From CBDCUE01 sp965222515 (GTDB lineage: Bacteria; Pseudomonadota; Alphaproteobacteria; Rickettsiales; JABIRX01), in the NCBI GenBank assembly GCA_965222515.1, contig CBDCUE010000001.1, forward strand, positions 1 to 28,731: 28,731 nucleotides of DNA, in the 5' to 3' direction. The first letter of the stretch is position 1, and each line of letters starts with the position of its first letter. The notes under the pieces were generated by a model that ran no database searches, was not told the DNA's origin, and saw only the letters and a list, made by a program, of their open reading frames with translations. Made by a program: the position numbers and the translations under genes. Positions 8,339 through 16,848 of the stretch are shown here, in pieces.

Positions 8339-8946
8339 GAATTTTATTTATTATACCATTGTTAATAATGACATTTTCTTGTGTGATTAAGACTCACATT
8401 CCTTACAAAGCACAAAATAAATTCTCCAAGCCTCTCCCTAGAAAAAATGGTGTTCCTAAACAAGCTAAAAGAAAGCCTGCTAAAAATAATTTTGCTAATT
8501 TGTTGCCGTCTCACTCTTTTAGCAAGAGTAGACTTTCTAAAAAAGAATCTAGCCCCGTAGTAGCAAACACAGGAGCTAGAGCAAATTTTCCTAATTATTA
8601 CAATAATTACTATCCTTATCAAATTGTAATTAGACCTAATGTTAAAAAAAAACTCTTTAAACGAACTAAAAAAACACAGAAAACTAATGGCTTTATAGCT
8701 AATTTGGATAATAAATATATAAAACAAATTAAAAAGGAAGAGAAAAAGGAGTTGAAAAAAACTAGAGATGATTTAGAATTAATTAATCATGATTTTTTTT
8801 CTGTTAATTATAAAGAAAGTTTGGAAGTAGAAAAATATCATAGATATGAAGAAGCAACTGATAAAAACTTTCCTTTTGTCAAATACAATAAAAAAGAGCA
8901 AGTTGATGAGCTTCTAGAAAGTCTAATTAAACGAAGTGTTTTGTAA
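8335..8946 (+). CDS. Hypothetical basic secreted protein or lipoprotein
   Basis: I do not recognise this 203-residue protein. It starts with a short hydrophobic segment ending TFSC (Cys16), which could be a weak lipobox, since the -3 residue is Thr rather than Leu. The rest is strongly basic: a Lys/Pro-rich stretch, a Tyr/Asn-rich patch NYYNNYYPY (about 90-98), and a charged Lys/Glu segment likely to be a coiled coil (about 130-150). The ATG overlaps the stop of the SPOR lipoprotein (ATGA), and homoserine dehydrogenase begins two bases after its stop, so it is co-translated with both. Both small lipoproteins contain PRKNG, which may be chance. A cell-envelope role beside the SPOR protein is the most that context suggests. 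Confidence 0.65.
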   Translation: MRILFIIPLLIMTFSCVIKTHIPYKAQNKFSKPLPRKNGVPKQAKRKPAKNNFANLLPSHSFSKSRLSKKESSPVVANTGARANFPNYYNNYYPYQIVIRPNVKKKLFKRTKKTQKTNGFIANLDNKYIKQIKKEEKKELKKTRDDLELINHDFFSVNYKESLEVEKYHRYEEATDKNFPFVKYNKKEQVDELLESLIKRSVL

Positions 8947-8948
8947 TA

Positions 8949-10163
8949 ATGAGTAAACAAATAAATATAGCAATAGCAGGAGTTGGTAATGTAGGAATGT
9001 CAGTACTTAAATATCTAATTGCGGAAAAATCTTTTTTAGAAAAAAGATTAGCTAAAACAATAAATATTTCTGCTATATCTTCAAGAACTGACAAAAAGAT
9101 TGCAAAGAACATTGTTTGGAACAGCAATCCATTATCATTAATAAATGACAATAATGACATTATTATAGAATTAATTGGTGGAGCAGATGGTATTGCTTAT
9201 GAGCTGATAAAAAAAGCTTTGCAGGCTAAAAAAAACATTGTTACTGCCAATAAGGCACTTCTTGCCAAGCATGGTAATGAATTATTTGTGCTGGCTAAGA
9301 AAAATAATGTTGAGTTGTTTTTTGAAGCGGCCATAGTAGCGGCTATTCCAGTGGTAAAAATGATTAATAAATCATTAATTTCTAATAAAATCAGTGAAAT
9401 TTATGGTATTTTAAACGGAACTTGCAATTTTATTTTATCTTCGATGGCAGAAAACAAAATTTCTTTTGATAATGCTTTAAAAATAGCTCAAGAAAAAGGT
9501 TTTGCAGAAGCAGACCCAACAGCAGATGTTGATGGCTTTGATACAGCACACAAAATAATCTTGCTTTCTTTTTTGAGTTTTAATAGCTCTGTTTCTGTTG
9601 ATTTGTTAGATTTACAAGGAATTAGGGACATTAGTAGCAATTCTTTTATTATTGCAGAAAAATTAGGCTATAAAATAAAATTATTAGCAAAATCTAAGTT
9701 AAAAAATAACTATGTTTCTCAATATGTTTATCCATTTTTATTGCCTAAAAAGCATCATTTAGCAAATGTGGATGGTGCAATGAATTCAGTTTATATAAAA
9801 TCAGATTTAGCAGAAGAGCTTGTTCTGACAGGATATGGAGCAGGGGCTAAACAAACATCTAGTGCTATTATTTCTGATTTATGCAATATTATTGATGGTG
9901 AAAAAAATAAATTTTGTACTGATGGACAAAATATAAAATATAAAAAAGAAGATAATAGTGAAAGAAAAATGTTAATTCATTGTGATAAAGAAAGTGATTT
10001 TGATGATTTATTAAAAATAATAGCAAAGTCAAAAACTCATAAAATTTTAAAAAAAGAAAAGATGGTAGAAAATTATATAGCTTATTTTGTTTCAATTAAT
10101 AATTTAGAGTTACAAAAAATAGTCAAGCAGAAACTGCATCAAGGAATTTTTGAAATCTATTAA
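8949..10163 (+). CDS. hom: Homoserine dehydrogenase
   Basis: Hom reduces aspartate semialdehyde to homoserine with NAD(P)H, the branch point toward threonine and methionine. The 404-residue protein has the nucleotide-binding GVGNVG (11-16), TANKALLAKHG with catalytic-type Lys102, the substrate segment GILNGTCNFIL (153-163), and EADPTADVDGFDTAHK (187-202) with the second conserved lysine, Lys202. A C-terminal region of about 100 residues sits where the ACT regulatory domain lies in longer Hom proteins (about 430 residues); it is somewhat short, so feedback control may be altered. No thrB, thrC or metA is nearby. It lies in an operon after two lipoprotein genes and 8 bases before PTPS. This gene is unusual for Rickettsiales, which mostly lost these pathways. 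Confidence 0.95.
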   Translation: MSKQINIAIAGVGNVGMSVLKYLIAEKSFLEKRLAKTINISAISSRTDKKIAKNIVWNSNPLSLINDNNDIIIELIGGADGIAYELIKKALQAKKNIVTANKALLAKHGNELFVLAKKNNVELFFEAAIVAAIPVVKMINKSLISNKISEIYGILNGTCNFILSSMAENKISFDNALKIAQEKGFAEADPTADVDGFDTAHKIILLSFLSFNSSVSVDLLDLQGIRDISSNSFIIAEKLGYKIKLLAKSKLKNNYVSQYVYPFLLPKKHHLANVDGAMNSVYIKSDLAEELVLTGYGAGAKQTSSAIISDLCNIIDGEKNKFCTDGQNIKYKKEDNSERKMLIHCDKESDFDDLLKIIAKSKTHKILKKEKMVENYIAYFVSINNLELQKIVKQKLHQGIFEIY

Positions 10164-10171
10164 AAAAAGCA

Positions 10172-10591
10172 ATGATAAATAAAAATAGTAAAAGAATTGG
10201 AGAGATCACTAGAAAAGAGATTTTTTCTACTGCTCACAAATTATATACAGAAGAGCTTAGTCCTGAAGAAAATTGGCAATTGTATAATAAATGCAGCAAT
10301 TGCCATGGTCATAATTACACAATATCTGTTACTATAAAAGGAGAAGTTGACCCAGTTACAGGAATGGTGATGAATCTAAATGAGCTAAAAGATATTATGA
10401 TGAAAAATGCTATTGATAAAGTAGATCATAAATATTTGAATGAAGATGTAGAAATTTTTAAAGAAATTATTCCAACGGCAGAAAATATTGTTTGGGTAAT
10501 TTGGCAATGGCTAAAACCACATTTACCTAATCTTTATGAAATAAAATTACAAGAAACAGAAAATAACATTACTATTTATAGAGGTGAATGA
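10172..10591 (+). CDS. 6-pyruvoyl-tetrahydropterin synthase / QueD family enzyme
   Basis: PTPS-family enzymes act on 7,8-dihydroneopterin triphosphate, the product of GTP cyclohydrolase I, giving 6-pyruvoyl-tetrahydropterin, or carboxy-tetrahydropterin for queuosine (QueD). In this 139-residue protein the zinc ligands are His22, His45 and His47 (CHGHNY), the catalytic cysteine is Cys41, the Asp85-His86 pair lies in VDHKYLNED, and Glu104 (PTAENIV) and Glu128 complete the site. DPVTGMVMNLNELK and the C-terminal NNITIYRGE closely resemble animal 6-pyruvoyl-tetrahydropterin synthase from memory, and the length is nearer to that (about 145) than to E. coli QueD (about 120). The catalytic Cys argues against the folate-type PTPS-III, which carries Glu. 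It is the last gene of the lipoprotein-hom operon. Its true product is undecided. Confidence 0.85.
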   Translation: MINKNSKRIGEITRKEIFSTAHKLYTEELSPEENWQLYNKCSNCHGHNYTISVTIKGEVDPVTGMVMNLNELKDIMMKNAIDKVDHKYLNEDVEIFKEIIPTAENIVWVIWQWLKPHLPNLYEIKLQETENNITIYRGE

Positions 10592-10650
10592 GAGGAGTGT
10601 ATAAAGCAATGTTTCTTAATAAATTTTTAATGTAAAGCATAAAATAGTAT

Positions 10651-10656
10651 TATAAT
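10651..10656 (+). promoter_or_regulatory. Possible -10 box for the small ORF at 10675
   Basis: TATAAT lies 18 bases before the ATG at 10675. The matching -35 position (about 10627-10632, TTAATG) is poor. It supports transcription of the following small gene independent of the hom-PTPS operon, but only weakly. Confidence 0.35.
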
Positions 10657-10674
10657 GCAATCTCGAGCTCTTTG

Positions 10675-11016
10675 ATGCAAATGTGCGAGTCATATACTGT
10701 TATACAAGAATACATAGATAGCTCTTACCTGTCGTTAAAAAAGGAAAAAAGAAAGAGAGAGCTTTTTGAGAATAAATGGAGAGATGAAGATATGAAAGAA
10801 ACGGAAGAAAATCTAGAAGTTTTAAAGAACATAACAGAAGTTATGAAAATAAAAAAAATAGAAGCTACTAAAACAGAAAGTCCTCTATGTGAGGGAATAA
10901 AAGGTTTGTTTGAGAATTTTAGTAATCAACAAGCTAAATTTGAAACACCTTGTTCTATGATTAATTCAGGTAGCATTAATGTATCTGAGGTATCTTCTCA
11001 AAGAAGTGTGGGGTAG
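10675..11016 (+). CDS. Small hypothetical protein, probable coiled coil
   Basis: I do not recognise this protein of about 113 residues. The frame can also be opened three bases earlier by TTG (10672) or later by ATG at 10681; ATG 10675 is chosen as the first standard start. The first two-thirds are rich in Lys and Glu (SLKKEKRKRELFENK and following) and look helical, possibly coiled; the tail is Ser/Asn-rich. There is no signal peptide and no membrane segment. It sits alone between the end of the hom-PTPS operon and the convergent pyrB, 14 bases from the pyrB stop. Its base composition matches its neighbours. It could be a lineage-specific gene; a chance ORF of this length is possible in such AT-rich DNA but less likely. 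Confidence 0.45.
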   Translation: MQMCESYTVIQEYIDSSYLSLKKEKRKRELFENKWRDEDMKETEENLEVLKNITEVMKIKKIEATKTESPLCEGIKGLFENFSNQQAKFETPCSMINSGSINVSEVSSQRSVG

Positions 11017-11030
11017 AAAAAACAATTTTA

Positions 11031-11966
11031 CTAGTTCTTTAGCAAGCTTAGCAAGGCCATTCTGACGAATAGGCCGTTTTTGGCTTGTTCGAAATAGACT
11101 GATTGAGGGTAATCTGCAAGTTCTTCGCTTATTTCCTTACCTTTTGGCAGAGGATGCATTACTATCAAATCATCTTTGCTATGTTCAAAATGTTCTTTTT
11201 TCAATAAACAATTATCCAAATATTCTTTTTTCATATTTTGGTCTTTGGTGAATCTTTCTTTTTGTATTCTAGTCATATATAAAATATCGGCATTTTTTAA
11301 GCCATCTTGAATGTTGTCATATTCAACAAAACCTGTGTTTTTCAGATATTTTTCTTTTTGTTCTTGGCTAAAAGCAAGGTTTTTTGAAGAAATAAAAATA
11401 AATTTATTGTTATTATGTAATTTTAATAAATGGAGTAAAGAATGTATGGTTCTGCTATGTTGTATGTCGCCTACAAAGGCAATAGTTAAATTATCTAATT
11501 TTTTTTTATATTCAAAAATAGTGTATAAATCTAGTAATGATTGAGTGGGATGTTCATTAGCACCATCTCCACCATTAATTACAGGAGAAGAAGAATGTTT
11601 TGCAATTTTTTGACTACTGCCAATGTCAGGATGTCTTACAACAATAAAATCGGCATAAGAGCTGATTATTTTTCCAGTGTCAAAAAGAGACTCTCCTTTG
11701 GATAGAGCAGATGAATCTCCTGATTCAACAGTAATTACCTTGCCTCCCAACCTAATAGTGGCAGCTTCAAAAGATAGTCTTGTTCTAGTGCTTGGTTCAA
11801 AAAATAAAGTTGCTAAAATGTAGCCTTGCAAAACATCCCATTCTTTTTTTCCTTGCAAAAATTCATTTTTATATTGTTTGGCAAGGATAAAAATATTTTT
11901 TAGATCATTTTTAGTAAGATTGTCTGAAGAAAGTAAATGATTAAAGGATAATTTTTTCTGGGTCAT
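11031..11966 (-). CDS. pyrB: Aspartate carbamoyltransferase catalytic chain
   Basis: PyrB joins carbamoyl phosphate and aspartate to form carbamoyl aspartate, the second step of pyrimidine synthesis. The 311-residue protein contains the carbamoyl-phosphate loop FFEPSTRTRLSFE (55-67), Lys90 in the mobile SALSKGES loop, RHPD (111-114), NEHPTQSLLDL (137-147) and the aspartate loop HPLPKGKEI near residue 271. The Arg commonly found in HPLPR is Lys here, a conservative change. Ornithine carbamoyltransferase is excluded because it has HCLP at this position. No pyrI partner or other pyr gene is near. Rickettsia lacks this pathway while Anaplasmataceae keep it, so its presence argues against the genus Rickettsia. 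It is divergent from dnaX, 208 bases apart. Confidence 0.95.
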   Translation of the reverse strand: MTQKKLSFNHLLSSDNLTKNDLKNIFILAKQYKNEFLQGKKEWDVLQGYILATLFFEPSTRTRLSFEAATIRLGGKVITVESGDSSALSKGESLFDTGKIISSYADFIVVRHPDIGSSQKIAKHSSSPVINGGDGANEHPTQSLLDLYTIFEYKKKLDNLTIAFVGDIQHSRTIHSLLHLLKLHNNNKFIFISSKNLAFSQEQKEKYLKNTGFVEYDNIQDGLKNADILYMTRIQKERFTKDQNMKKEYLDNCLLKKEHFEHSKDDLIVMHPLPKGKEISEELADYPQSVYFEQAKNGLFVRMALLSLLKN

Positions 11967-12038
11967 AAAAATTTATTTTGATAATTTAAAAAATAATCCT
12001 GTTACATTAGATTGTTCTAATCTTAAATAAAATTTTCT

Positions 12039-12103
12039 AAATTGCAATTACAGTCCTAAAAAGGTAGTAATTTTGTAGATTGCAATTTTATTAATAATAT
12101 AGT
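12039..12103. promoter_or_regulatory. Inverted ATTGCAAT boxes and TATAGT between pyrB and dnaX
   Basis: The 208-base divergent spacer holds two ATTGCAAT boxes in inverted surroundings (TAAATTGCAAT near 12039-12049 and ATTGCAATTTTA near 12079-12090). TTGCAA (12080-12085) with TAAATT (12103-12108) at 17-base spacing, or TATAGT at 12098-12103, could be the dnaX promoter. The boxes could be a shared operator, the base of a hairpin, or AT-rich chance. No regulator is identified. Confidence 0.35.
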
Positions 12104-12174
12104 AAATTATGTTAAAATGAAGTTGATTTGAAGGATTGCTAATTTTCTTAATAACATAATGAACGAACAAAAAT

Positions 12175-13773
12175 ATGGAATATAAAGTATTTGCTAGAAA
12201 ATATAGACCTCAAAAATTTGCTGATTTAATTGGTCAAAAATACTTGGTGCAGGTTTTACAAAATGCTATAAAAAGCAAAAAAATAGCTCACTCTTTTCTG
12301 CTAACTGGAATTAGAGGAATTGGAAAAACCACCACGGCCAGAATTATTGCAATGACTTTAAATTGCACTGGTGAACAAGAAAATGAAACAGAACCACAAT
12401 TAGATCCTTGTTTAAAATGTGCTAATTGCACATCTATCGTTGCTGGTAGTCACCCAGATGTAATAGAAATGGATGGAGCAAGCCATACAGGAATTGATAA
12501 TATTAGAGAATTAATTCAAAATGCTAGTTATGTTCCTTCACTAGCTAGATATAAAATTTTTATTATTGATGAGGTGCATATGTTATCTAACAGTGCTTTT
12601 AATGCACTTTTGAAAACATTAGAAGAACCAGCAGCTCATATTAAATTTATTTTTGCCACTACGGAAATCAGAAAAATACCTTTGACAATTTTATCAAGAT
12701 GTCAGAAGTTTGAATTAAAAAGATTAACTAATGAAATGCTAAAAAAGCATTTAAAAAACATTTGTGCTAAAGAAGAGATTGCTTTTGAAGAAAATTCTTT
12801 AGATGTTTTGTGTAATTATGCTGGTGGCTCAGTTCGAGATGCTCTTTCTTTGTTGGATCAAGTCAGATTAGTAACCAATGACAATTTAACAGAAGAAAAT
12901 GTCCGAAATAATCTTGGTTATGGAAATTTAAATCAGATTTTAGAACTTTTCAAGAAATTGTCTATAGGAGATATACAAGAATCATTACTAATGATGGAAG
13001 ATATTTATAATTCTGGAGCAGAGGCAAAAAACATTTTGAATGATCTTTTAGAAATAACTTATTTAATTTCTAAAGCAAACATTCTGCAAGATAAATTTGT
13101 TGAAACAAAATTAAGCTCTGAAACTGAAGATAGCATAAAAAAACTATCAGAAAAATTAAGCATAGCTAGTCTTTCTAGTATTTGGCAAATGCTACTTAAG
13201 GCAATTGAAGAAATAAATAAAAGTTTTAATCAATTTTATGCTTTAGAAATGATTATTATTAGAATTGCTCACTTGGCACCGCAAAGCAATTTGTCTAAAA
13301 TGATTGATCAGTTAGAAAGCAAGCAAATTGAACAGTCAAAACAAGAGATAGTTAGAGAGGGTAAAGTAGAAAATCTTGTAGAAAAAGAGAATATAGTAGC
13401 AAAAGAGCCTGCTTGCTTAGCAAAACCCAGTAATTTTTTAGAATTTGTAGAAATTTTTAAAACAAATGAGCCAATAATTTATAATTTATTAAAAAACAAC
13501 CTTGTTGCTACTAATTTTTCACAGAATTCTTTAGAATTACTAGAGAAAATAACAATACCTGATCATTTTAAAAAATTATTGCAGGAAAAAACCAAAAAGT
13601 TTTTAGGAGATGATTTTGCTCTTATTATCAAAAAAACAAATGATCAAAACATTGCAACTATTGCAGATAAAGAAACAGGTATAGAAAAGAATTTGCTAGC
13701 AGAACTTGAACAATCAGAAGATTTTGCCAAAATAAAAGAGGAGTTGCCAAAAGCAGAGATTAAATTAGCATAA
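12175..13773 (+). CDS. dnaX: DNA polymerase III subunit gamma/tau
   Basis: DnaX is the AAA+ motor of the clamp loader that places the sliding clamp on primed DNA and links polymerase cores. In 532 residues it shows Walker A GIRGIGKTT (45-53), the zinc cysteines C64, C79, C82 and C85, Walker B with DEVHMLS (132-138), NALLKTLEEPA (143-153) and the sensor-1 SRC motif (174-176), then domain III and a short divergent tau-type C-terminus. I looked for the A-rich slippery site that makes gamma in some bacteria; A-runs exist, but none at the usual gamma boundary with clear context. It is followed after one base by mnmG, so the two form an operon. Confidence 0.96.
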   Translation: MEYKVFARKYRPQKFADLIGQKYLVQVLQNAIKSKKIAHSFLLTGIRGIGKTTTARIIAMTLNCTGEQENETEPQLDPCLKCANCTSIVAGSHPDVIEMDGASHTGIDNIRELIQNASYVPSLARYKIFIIDEVHMLSNSAFNALLKTLEEPAAHIKFIFATTEIRKIPLTILSRCQKFELKRLTNEMLKKHLKNICAKEEIAFEENSLDVLCNYAGGSVRDALSLLDQVRLVTNDNLTEENVRNNLGYGNLNQILELFKKLSIGDIQESLLMMEDIYNSGAEAKNILNDLLEITYLISKANILQDKFVETKLSSETEDSIKKLSEKLSIASLSSIWQMLLKAIEEINKSFNQFYALEMIIIRIAHLAPQSNLSKMIDQLESKQIEQSKQEIVREGKVENLVEKENIVAKEPACLAKPSNFLEFVEIFKTNEPIIYNLLKNNLVATNFSQNSLELLEKITIPDHFKKLLQEKTKKFLGDDFALIIKKTNDQNIATIADKETGIEKNLLAELEQSEDFAKIKEELPKAEIKLA

Positions 13774-13774
13774 A

Positions 13775-15694
13775 ATGAAGAAATACCAAGTAATTGTAAT
13801 TGGTGGAGGGCATAGTGGTTGTGAGGCTGCCAGTGCTGCTGCTAGAATTGGAGCAGAAACATTATTAATCACTCATAAAAAAGAAGCCATCGGGCAAATG
13901 TCTTGTAATCCTTCAATTGGAGGTATTGCTAAAGGAATTATGGTAAGAGAAATTGATGCTTTGGGGGGAATTATGGCAAGAGCTATTGATTGCTCAGGCA
14001 CCCATTTCAAAGTTTTAAATGCTAGTAAGGGTTATGCAGTGCACGGTCCAAGGGCTCAAGCTGACAGAAAATTATATAAAAATGCTATTCAAAAATTATT
14101 ACAGGAGCAAAAAAATCTAGATATTTTAGCTGGAGATGTTGAGGATATGATTATAGAAAACAATATTATCAAGGCTGTTATTTTGGCAAATGGTAGCAAG
14201 ATAGCTTGTGATGCTTTGATTATTACTACTGGAACTTTTTTAAAAGGCATAATTCATATAGGAGAAAAACAAATTCCAGCAGGAAGAATTGGTGAAAAAC
14301 CTGCAATAAAATTGGCTGATAGCTTATATAAAGCAGGTTTTTTAATAGGTAGGATGAAAACAGGAACTCCGCCTAGAATAGATAGCAAAACAATTGATTG
14401 GACAGATTTAGAATGTCAATTAGCAGATAATCCTCCTCTGCCTTTTTCTTTTCAGAATAAAAAAATAAAGATAGAGCAAATTAACTGTGCTATTACTTAT
14501 ACCAACAAAACAACTCATAAAATTATTGAAGATAACATCAAAAAAAGCTCTATTTATTCTGGGCAAATTTTATCAAAAGGGCCAAGATATTGTCCATCTA
14601 TTGAAGATAAAATAACTAGATTTAAAGATAAAGAAAGGCATCAGGTTTTTTTAGAAAAAGAAGGTTTGGATGATGACACTATTTATCCTAATGGATTATC
14701 CACCGCATTGCCAGAAGAAATACAAGAACAATATATTCATTCCATCAAGGGTTTGGAAAATGCTAAAATAACTAGCTATGGTTATGCTATAGAATATGAT
14801 TATATTAATCCTTGTGAATTAAGCCTGTCACTAGAGACTAAAAAAATTCAAGGATTGTTTTTGGCAGGACAAATTAATGGCACCACAGGTTATGAAGAAG
14901 CGGCAGGGCAGGGCATTGTTGCAGGTTTTAATGCTGGTTTAAAAGTACAAAATAAAGAAGCAATAAATTTTACTAGAGACAATTCTTACATCGGAGTTTT
15001 AATTGATGATTTAATTAGATTAGGCACAGAAGAACCATATAGAATGTTTACCTCAAGAGCAGAATATAGATTGAAATTAAGAGCAGATAATGCTGATCAA
15101 AGATTATCCCCTCTTGCTTTAAAATTGGGAATTCTTAGTAAAAAACAAAAAAATATTTTTTTAGCAAAAATAAAAAAAATAGAAAAATTGGAGCTTCTTT
15201 TTGAAAAAATTAAAATATCACCAAATAAAGCTACAGAATATCAGATAAAAATAAGTAAAGATGGTAGAAAAAGAAATTTGTTAGTAATTGCTAAATATCT
15301 TGATGATAAAAAATATAAAGAGATTTATTATAAAATTATTAATGATTATTTATCTTCTTGTGCAGAAATAAAAGATGATGAGGAATTTATTATAGAGCAG
15401 AATTTATGGCAAGAGGTGCAACATTATAGTGATGACATTTGGCAACAAGTAAAAATTCATTGCAAATATCAAGATTATATAGAAATGCAAAAAAAAGATA
15501 TTTTGGCAATAAAAAAAGATGAAAACATCAAAATTCCTAAAAAAAAAGATTTTTTTAATAATATTGGTTCATTATCAAATGAAGTTAGAGAAAAATTAAA
15601 TAAAATAAGACCAGAAAATCTAGCCCAAGCAGGAAGAATCCAAGGCATAACCCCTGCATCTATTTTAGCAATTTTGGTTGAGATAAAAAAATAA
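13775..15694 (+). CDS. mnmG: tRNA uridine-5-carboxymethylaminomethyl modification enzyme MnmG (GidA)
   Basis: MnmG, with MnmE, adds a carboxymethylaminomethyl or aminomethyl group to the wobble uridine (U34) of certain tRNAs, using FAD and methylene-tetrahydrofolate. The 639-residue length is normal. The FAD motif VIGGGHSGCEAA (8-19), QMSCNPSIGGIAKG, FKVLNASKGYAVHGPRAQ, MKTGTPPRI and LFLAGQINGTTGYEEAAGQG are all present, followed by the helical C-terminus that contacts MnmE and tRNA. The start lies one base after the dnaX stop. In many proteobacteria mnmG sits with mnmE, rsmG and parAB near the origin; here it is with dnaX instead. The gene ends 28 bases before the second palindromic element. 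Confidence 0.97.
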   Translation: MKKYQVIVIGGGHSGCEAASAAARIGAETLLITHKKEAIGQMSCNPSIGGIAKGIMVREIDALGGIMARAIDCSGTHFKVLNASKGYAVHGPRAQADRKLYKNAIQKLLQEQKNLDILAGDVEDMIIENNIIKAVILANGSKIACDALIITTGTFLKGIIHIGEKQIPAGRIGEKPAIKLADSLYKAGFLIGRMKTGTPPRIDSKTIDWTDLECQLADNPPLPFSFQNKKIKIEQINCAITYTNKTTHKIIEDNIKKSSIYSGQILSKGPRYCPSIEDKITRFKDKERHQVFLEKEGLDDDTIYPNGLSTALPEEIQEQYIHSIKGLENAKITSYGYAIEYDYINPCELSLSLETKKIQGLFLAGQINGTTGYEEAAGQGIVAGFNAGLKVQNKEAINFTRDNSYIGVLIDDLIRLGTEEPYRMFTSRAEYRLKLRADNADQRLSPLALKLGILSKKQKNIFLAKIKKIEKLELLFEKIKISPNKATEYQIKISKDGRKRNLLVIAKYLDDKKYKEIYYKIINDYLSSCAEIKDDEEFIIEQNLWQEVQHYSDDIWQQVKIHCKYQDYIEMQKKDILAIKKDENIKIPKKKDFFNNIGSLSNEVREKLNKIRPENLAQAGRIQGITPASILAILVEIKK

Positions 15695-15722
15695 TAAAAG
15701 TCTAGCAATGTAGGGCTATATT

Positions 15723-15875
15723 ATACTATTTTAGCTTTATAATTGACCTATAGCCAAAAAGACGTTTAGTAGAAATTGTTTTTTTTAATTATTTGTTAGC
15801 CATAGCTAATAGATTATTAAAAAAAGCAATTTATGCTGAGCAGATTGAAGGCTATAGGTCTATTAAAACAAAATT
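15723..15875. repeat. Long palindromic element, copy 2
   Basis: This is nearly identical to copy 1 at 5073-5232 and in the same orientation. The inner arms (15773-15800 and 15805-15832) again close on CATA. The outer right arm is decayed after GCTATAGGTC. Several differences from copy 1 keep pairing: GCTAAC has become GCTAAT, a wobble with GTTAGC, and AGCT has become AGCC opposite GGCT, turning a wobble into a standard pair. Like copy 1, it lies between convergent gene ends, mnmG and the glycosyltransferase. No ORF is present. Confidence 0.88.
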
Positions 15876-16024
15876 GCTTAATTTTGCAGAATAACTATTG
15901 CTGTTTTTGAATTTAAAAATTGCTACAAAACTAAAGCCACTTGATAAAAGCCTATATTATTAGCTCGGTAAAATATGCCATAATTTAAAAAGTCAAGACT
16001 TGAGTCCTTTTCTTCTCTACTGCA
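15876..16024. other. Non-coding spacer, no recognised feature
   Basis: AT-rich DNA between the palindromic element and the real end of the minus-strand glycosyltransferase. I see no ORF, no tRNA fold and no clear terminator; AAGTC and GACTT form only a tiny imperfect stem near 15990. Confidence 0.5.
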
Positions 16025-16812
16025 TTATTTTTTTGTTTTGTATAATTCTTTTATTTTTGCATATTTACTCAATCTTGCAAAAGCATAAATAAAACTAGCT
16101 ACAAAACCATTTACTCCATATATAAAATGTTTTTTGATAATATATAATTTAAAAAAAGCAATAAATGGTAATATTACAGTAGCAAAAGATGATACTTTTT
16201 TATTTTGCTTATAATATTCTTCTGCTAAAGAATCTGAATATTTATTTAATTTAGCAATAGCATGGCTCCAATTTCTAGTGGAGTTATGAAAGATTTTTTT
16301 TCTTAGTTTTCCTATTTTTTTATCTTTGTTTTTTACAATAACTGAATCAAATACTGAATTTTGTCTAAAAGATGCATATTTCTTATTATATAATCTTAAC
16401 CATAATTTTTTTTTGCATATATCCCAAAACGAGCTTTTTTAGTCCAATGAGGAATATCTGCTATTATGTTATAAAATCCTGCATAATTATCTAAATCATT
16501 ATTGTTTTTCTTAAATAATTCGTTTATTTCGTTGTTTAATTCTAAAGACAGCCATTCATCAGCATCAATATTGATAACCCAATTATTTTTGCATTGACTT
16601 TCAGCAAAATATTTTTGCTGACCATATCCTTGCCATTTATTAAAAATAACTTTTGCCCCTAATTTTTTTGCAATTTTTGTTGTTTTATCTTTACTTCCAG
16701 AATCAATTACTAAGATTTCATCAGCAAAGTTTTTGACAAAATTAATTGCTGCGGCAATTCTATCTTCTTCGTCTTGACTAATTATAAATACTGAGATAGG
16801 TAACTTTTTCAT
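16025..16812 (-). pseudogene. WaaE/KdtX-type family 2 glycosyltransferase, frameshifted at an A9 tract
   Basis: GT2 enzymes of the WaaE type transfer sugars such as glucose to the LPS inner core at the cytoplasmic membrane. The first frame runs from ATG 16812 for 138 codons with the nucleotide-binding DSGSKD (37-42) and the metal-binding DADEW (83-87), then stops just after a run of nine A (minus strand; 16406-16414). One extra A would join it to a second open frame from LWLRLYNKKYASF down to TAA at 16027-16025, giving about 262 residues with the family's HNSTRNWSHAIAKLN segment and a hydrophobic C-terminal part. The 3' frame is undamaged, so this is a recent mutation, a sequencing error at a homopolymer, or a gene rescued by slippage. 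Without rescue, the enzyme lacks its C-terminal third. Confidence 0.88.
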
Positions 16813-16848
16813 AAAATTAATAAAAATATAGTTTGTTTCAGAACTAAT

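Noticed and set aside
12743..12749. AAAAAAG in dnaX as a programmed frameshift for gamma
   Set aside because: It lies near codon 190, inside the ATPase/domain III part, far before the expected gamma boundary, and no stimulatory structure is evident.
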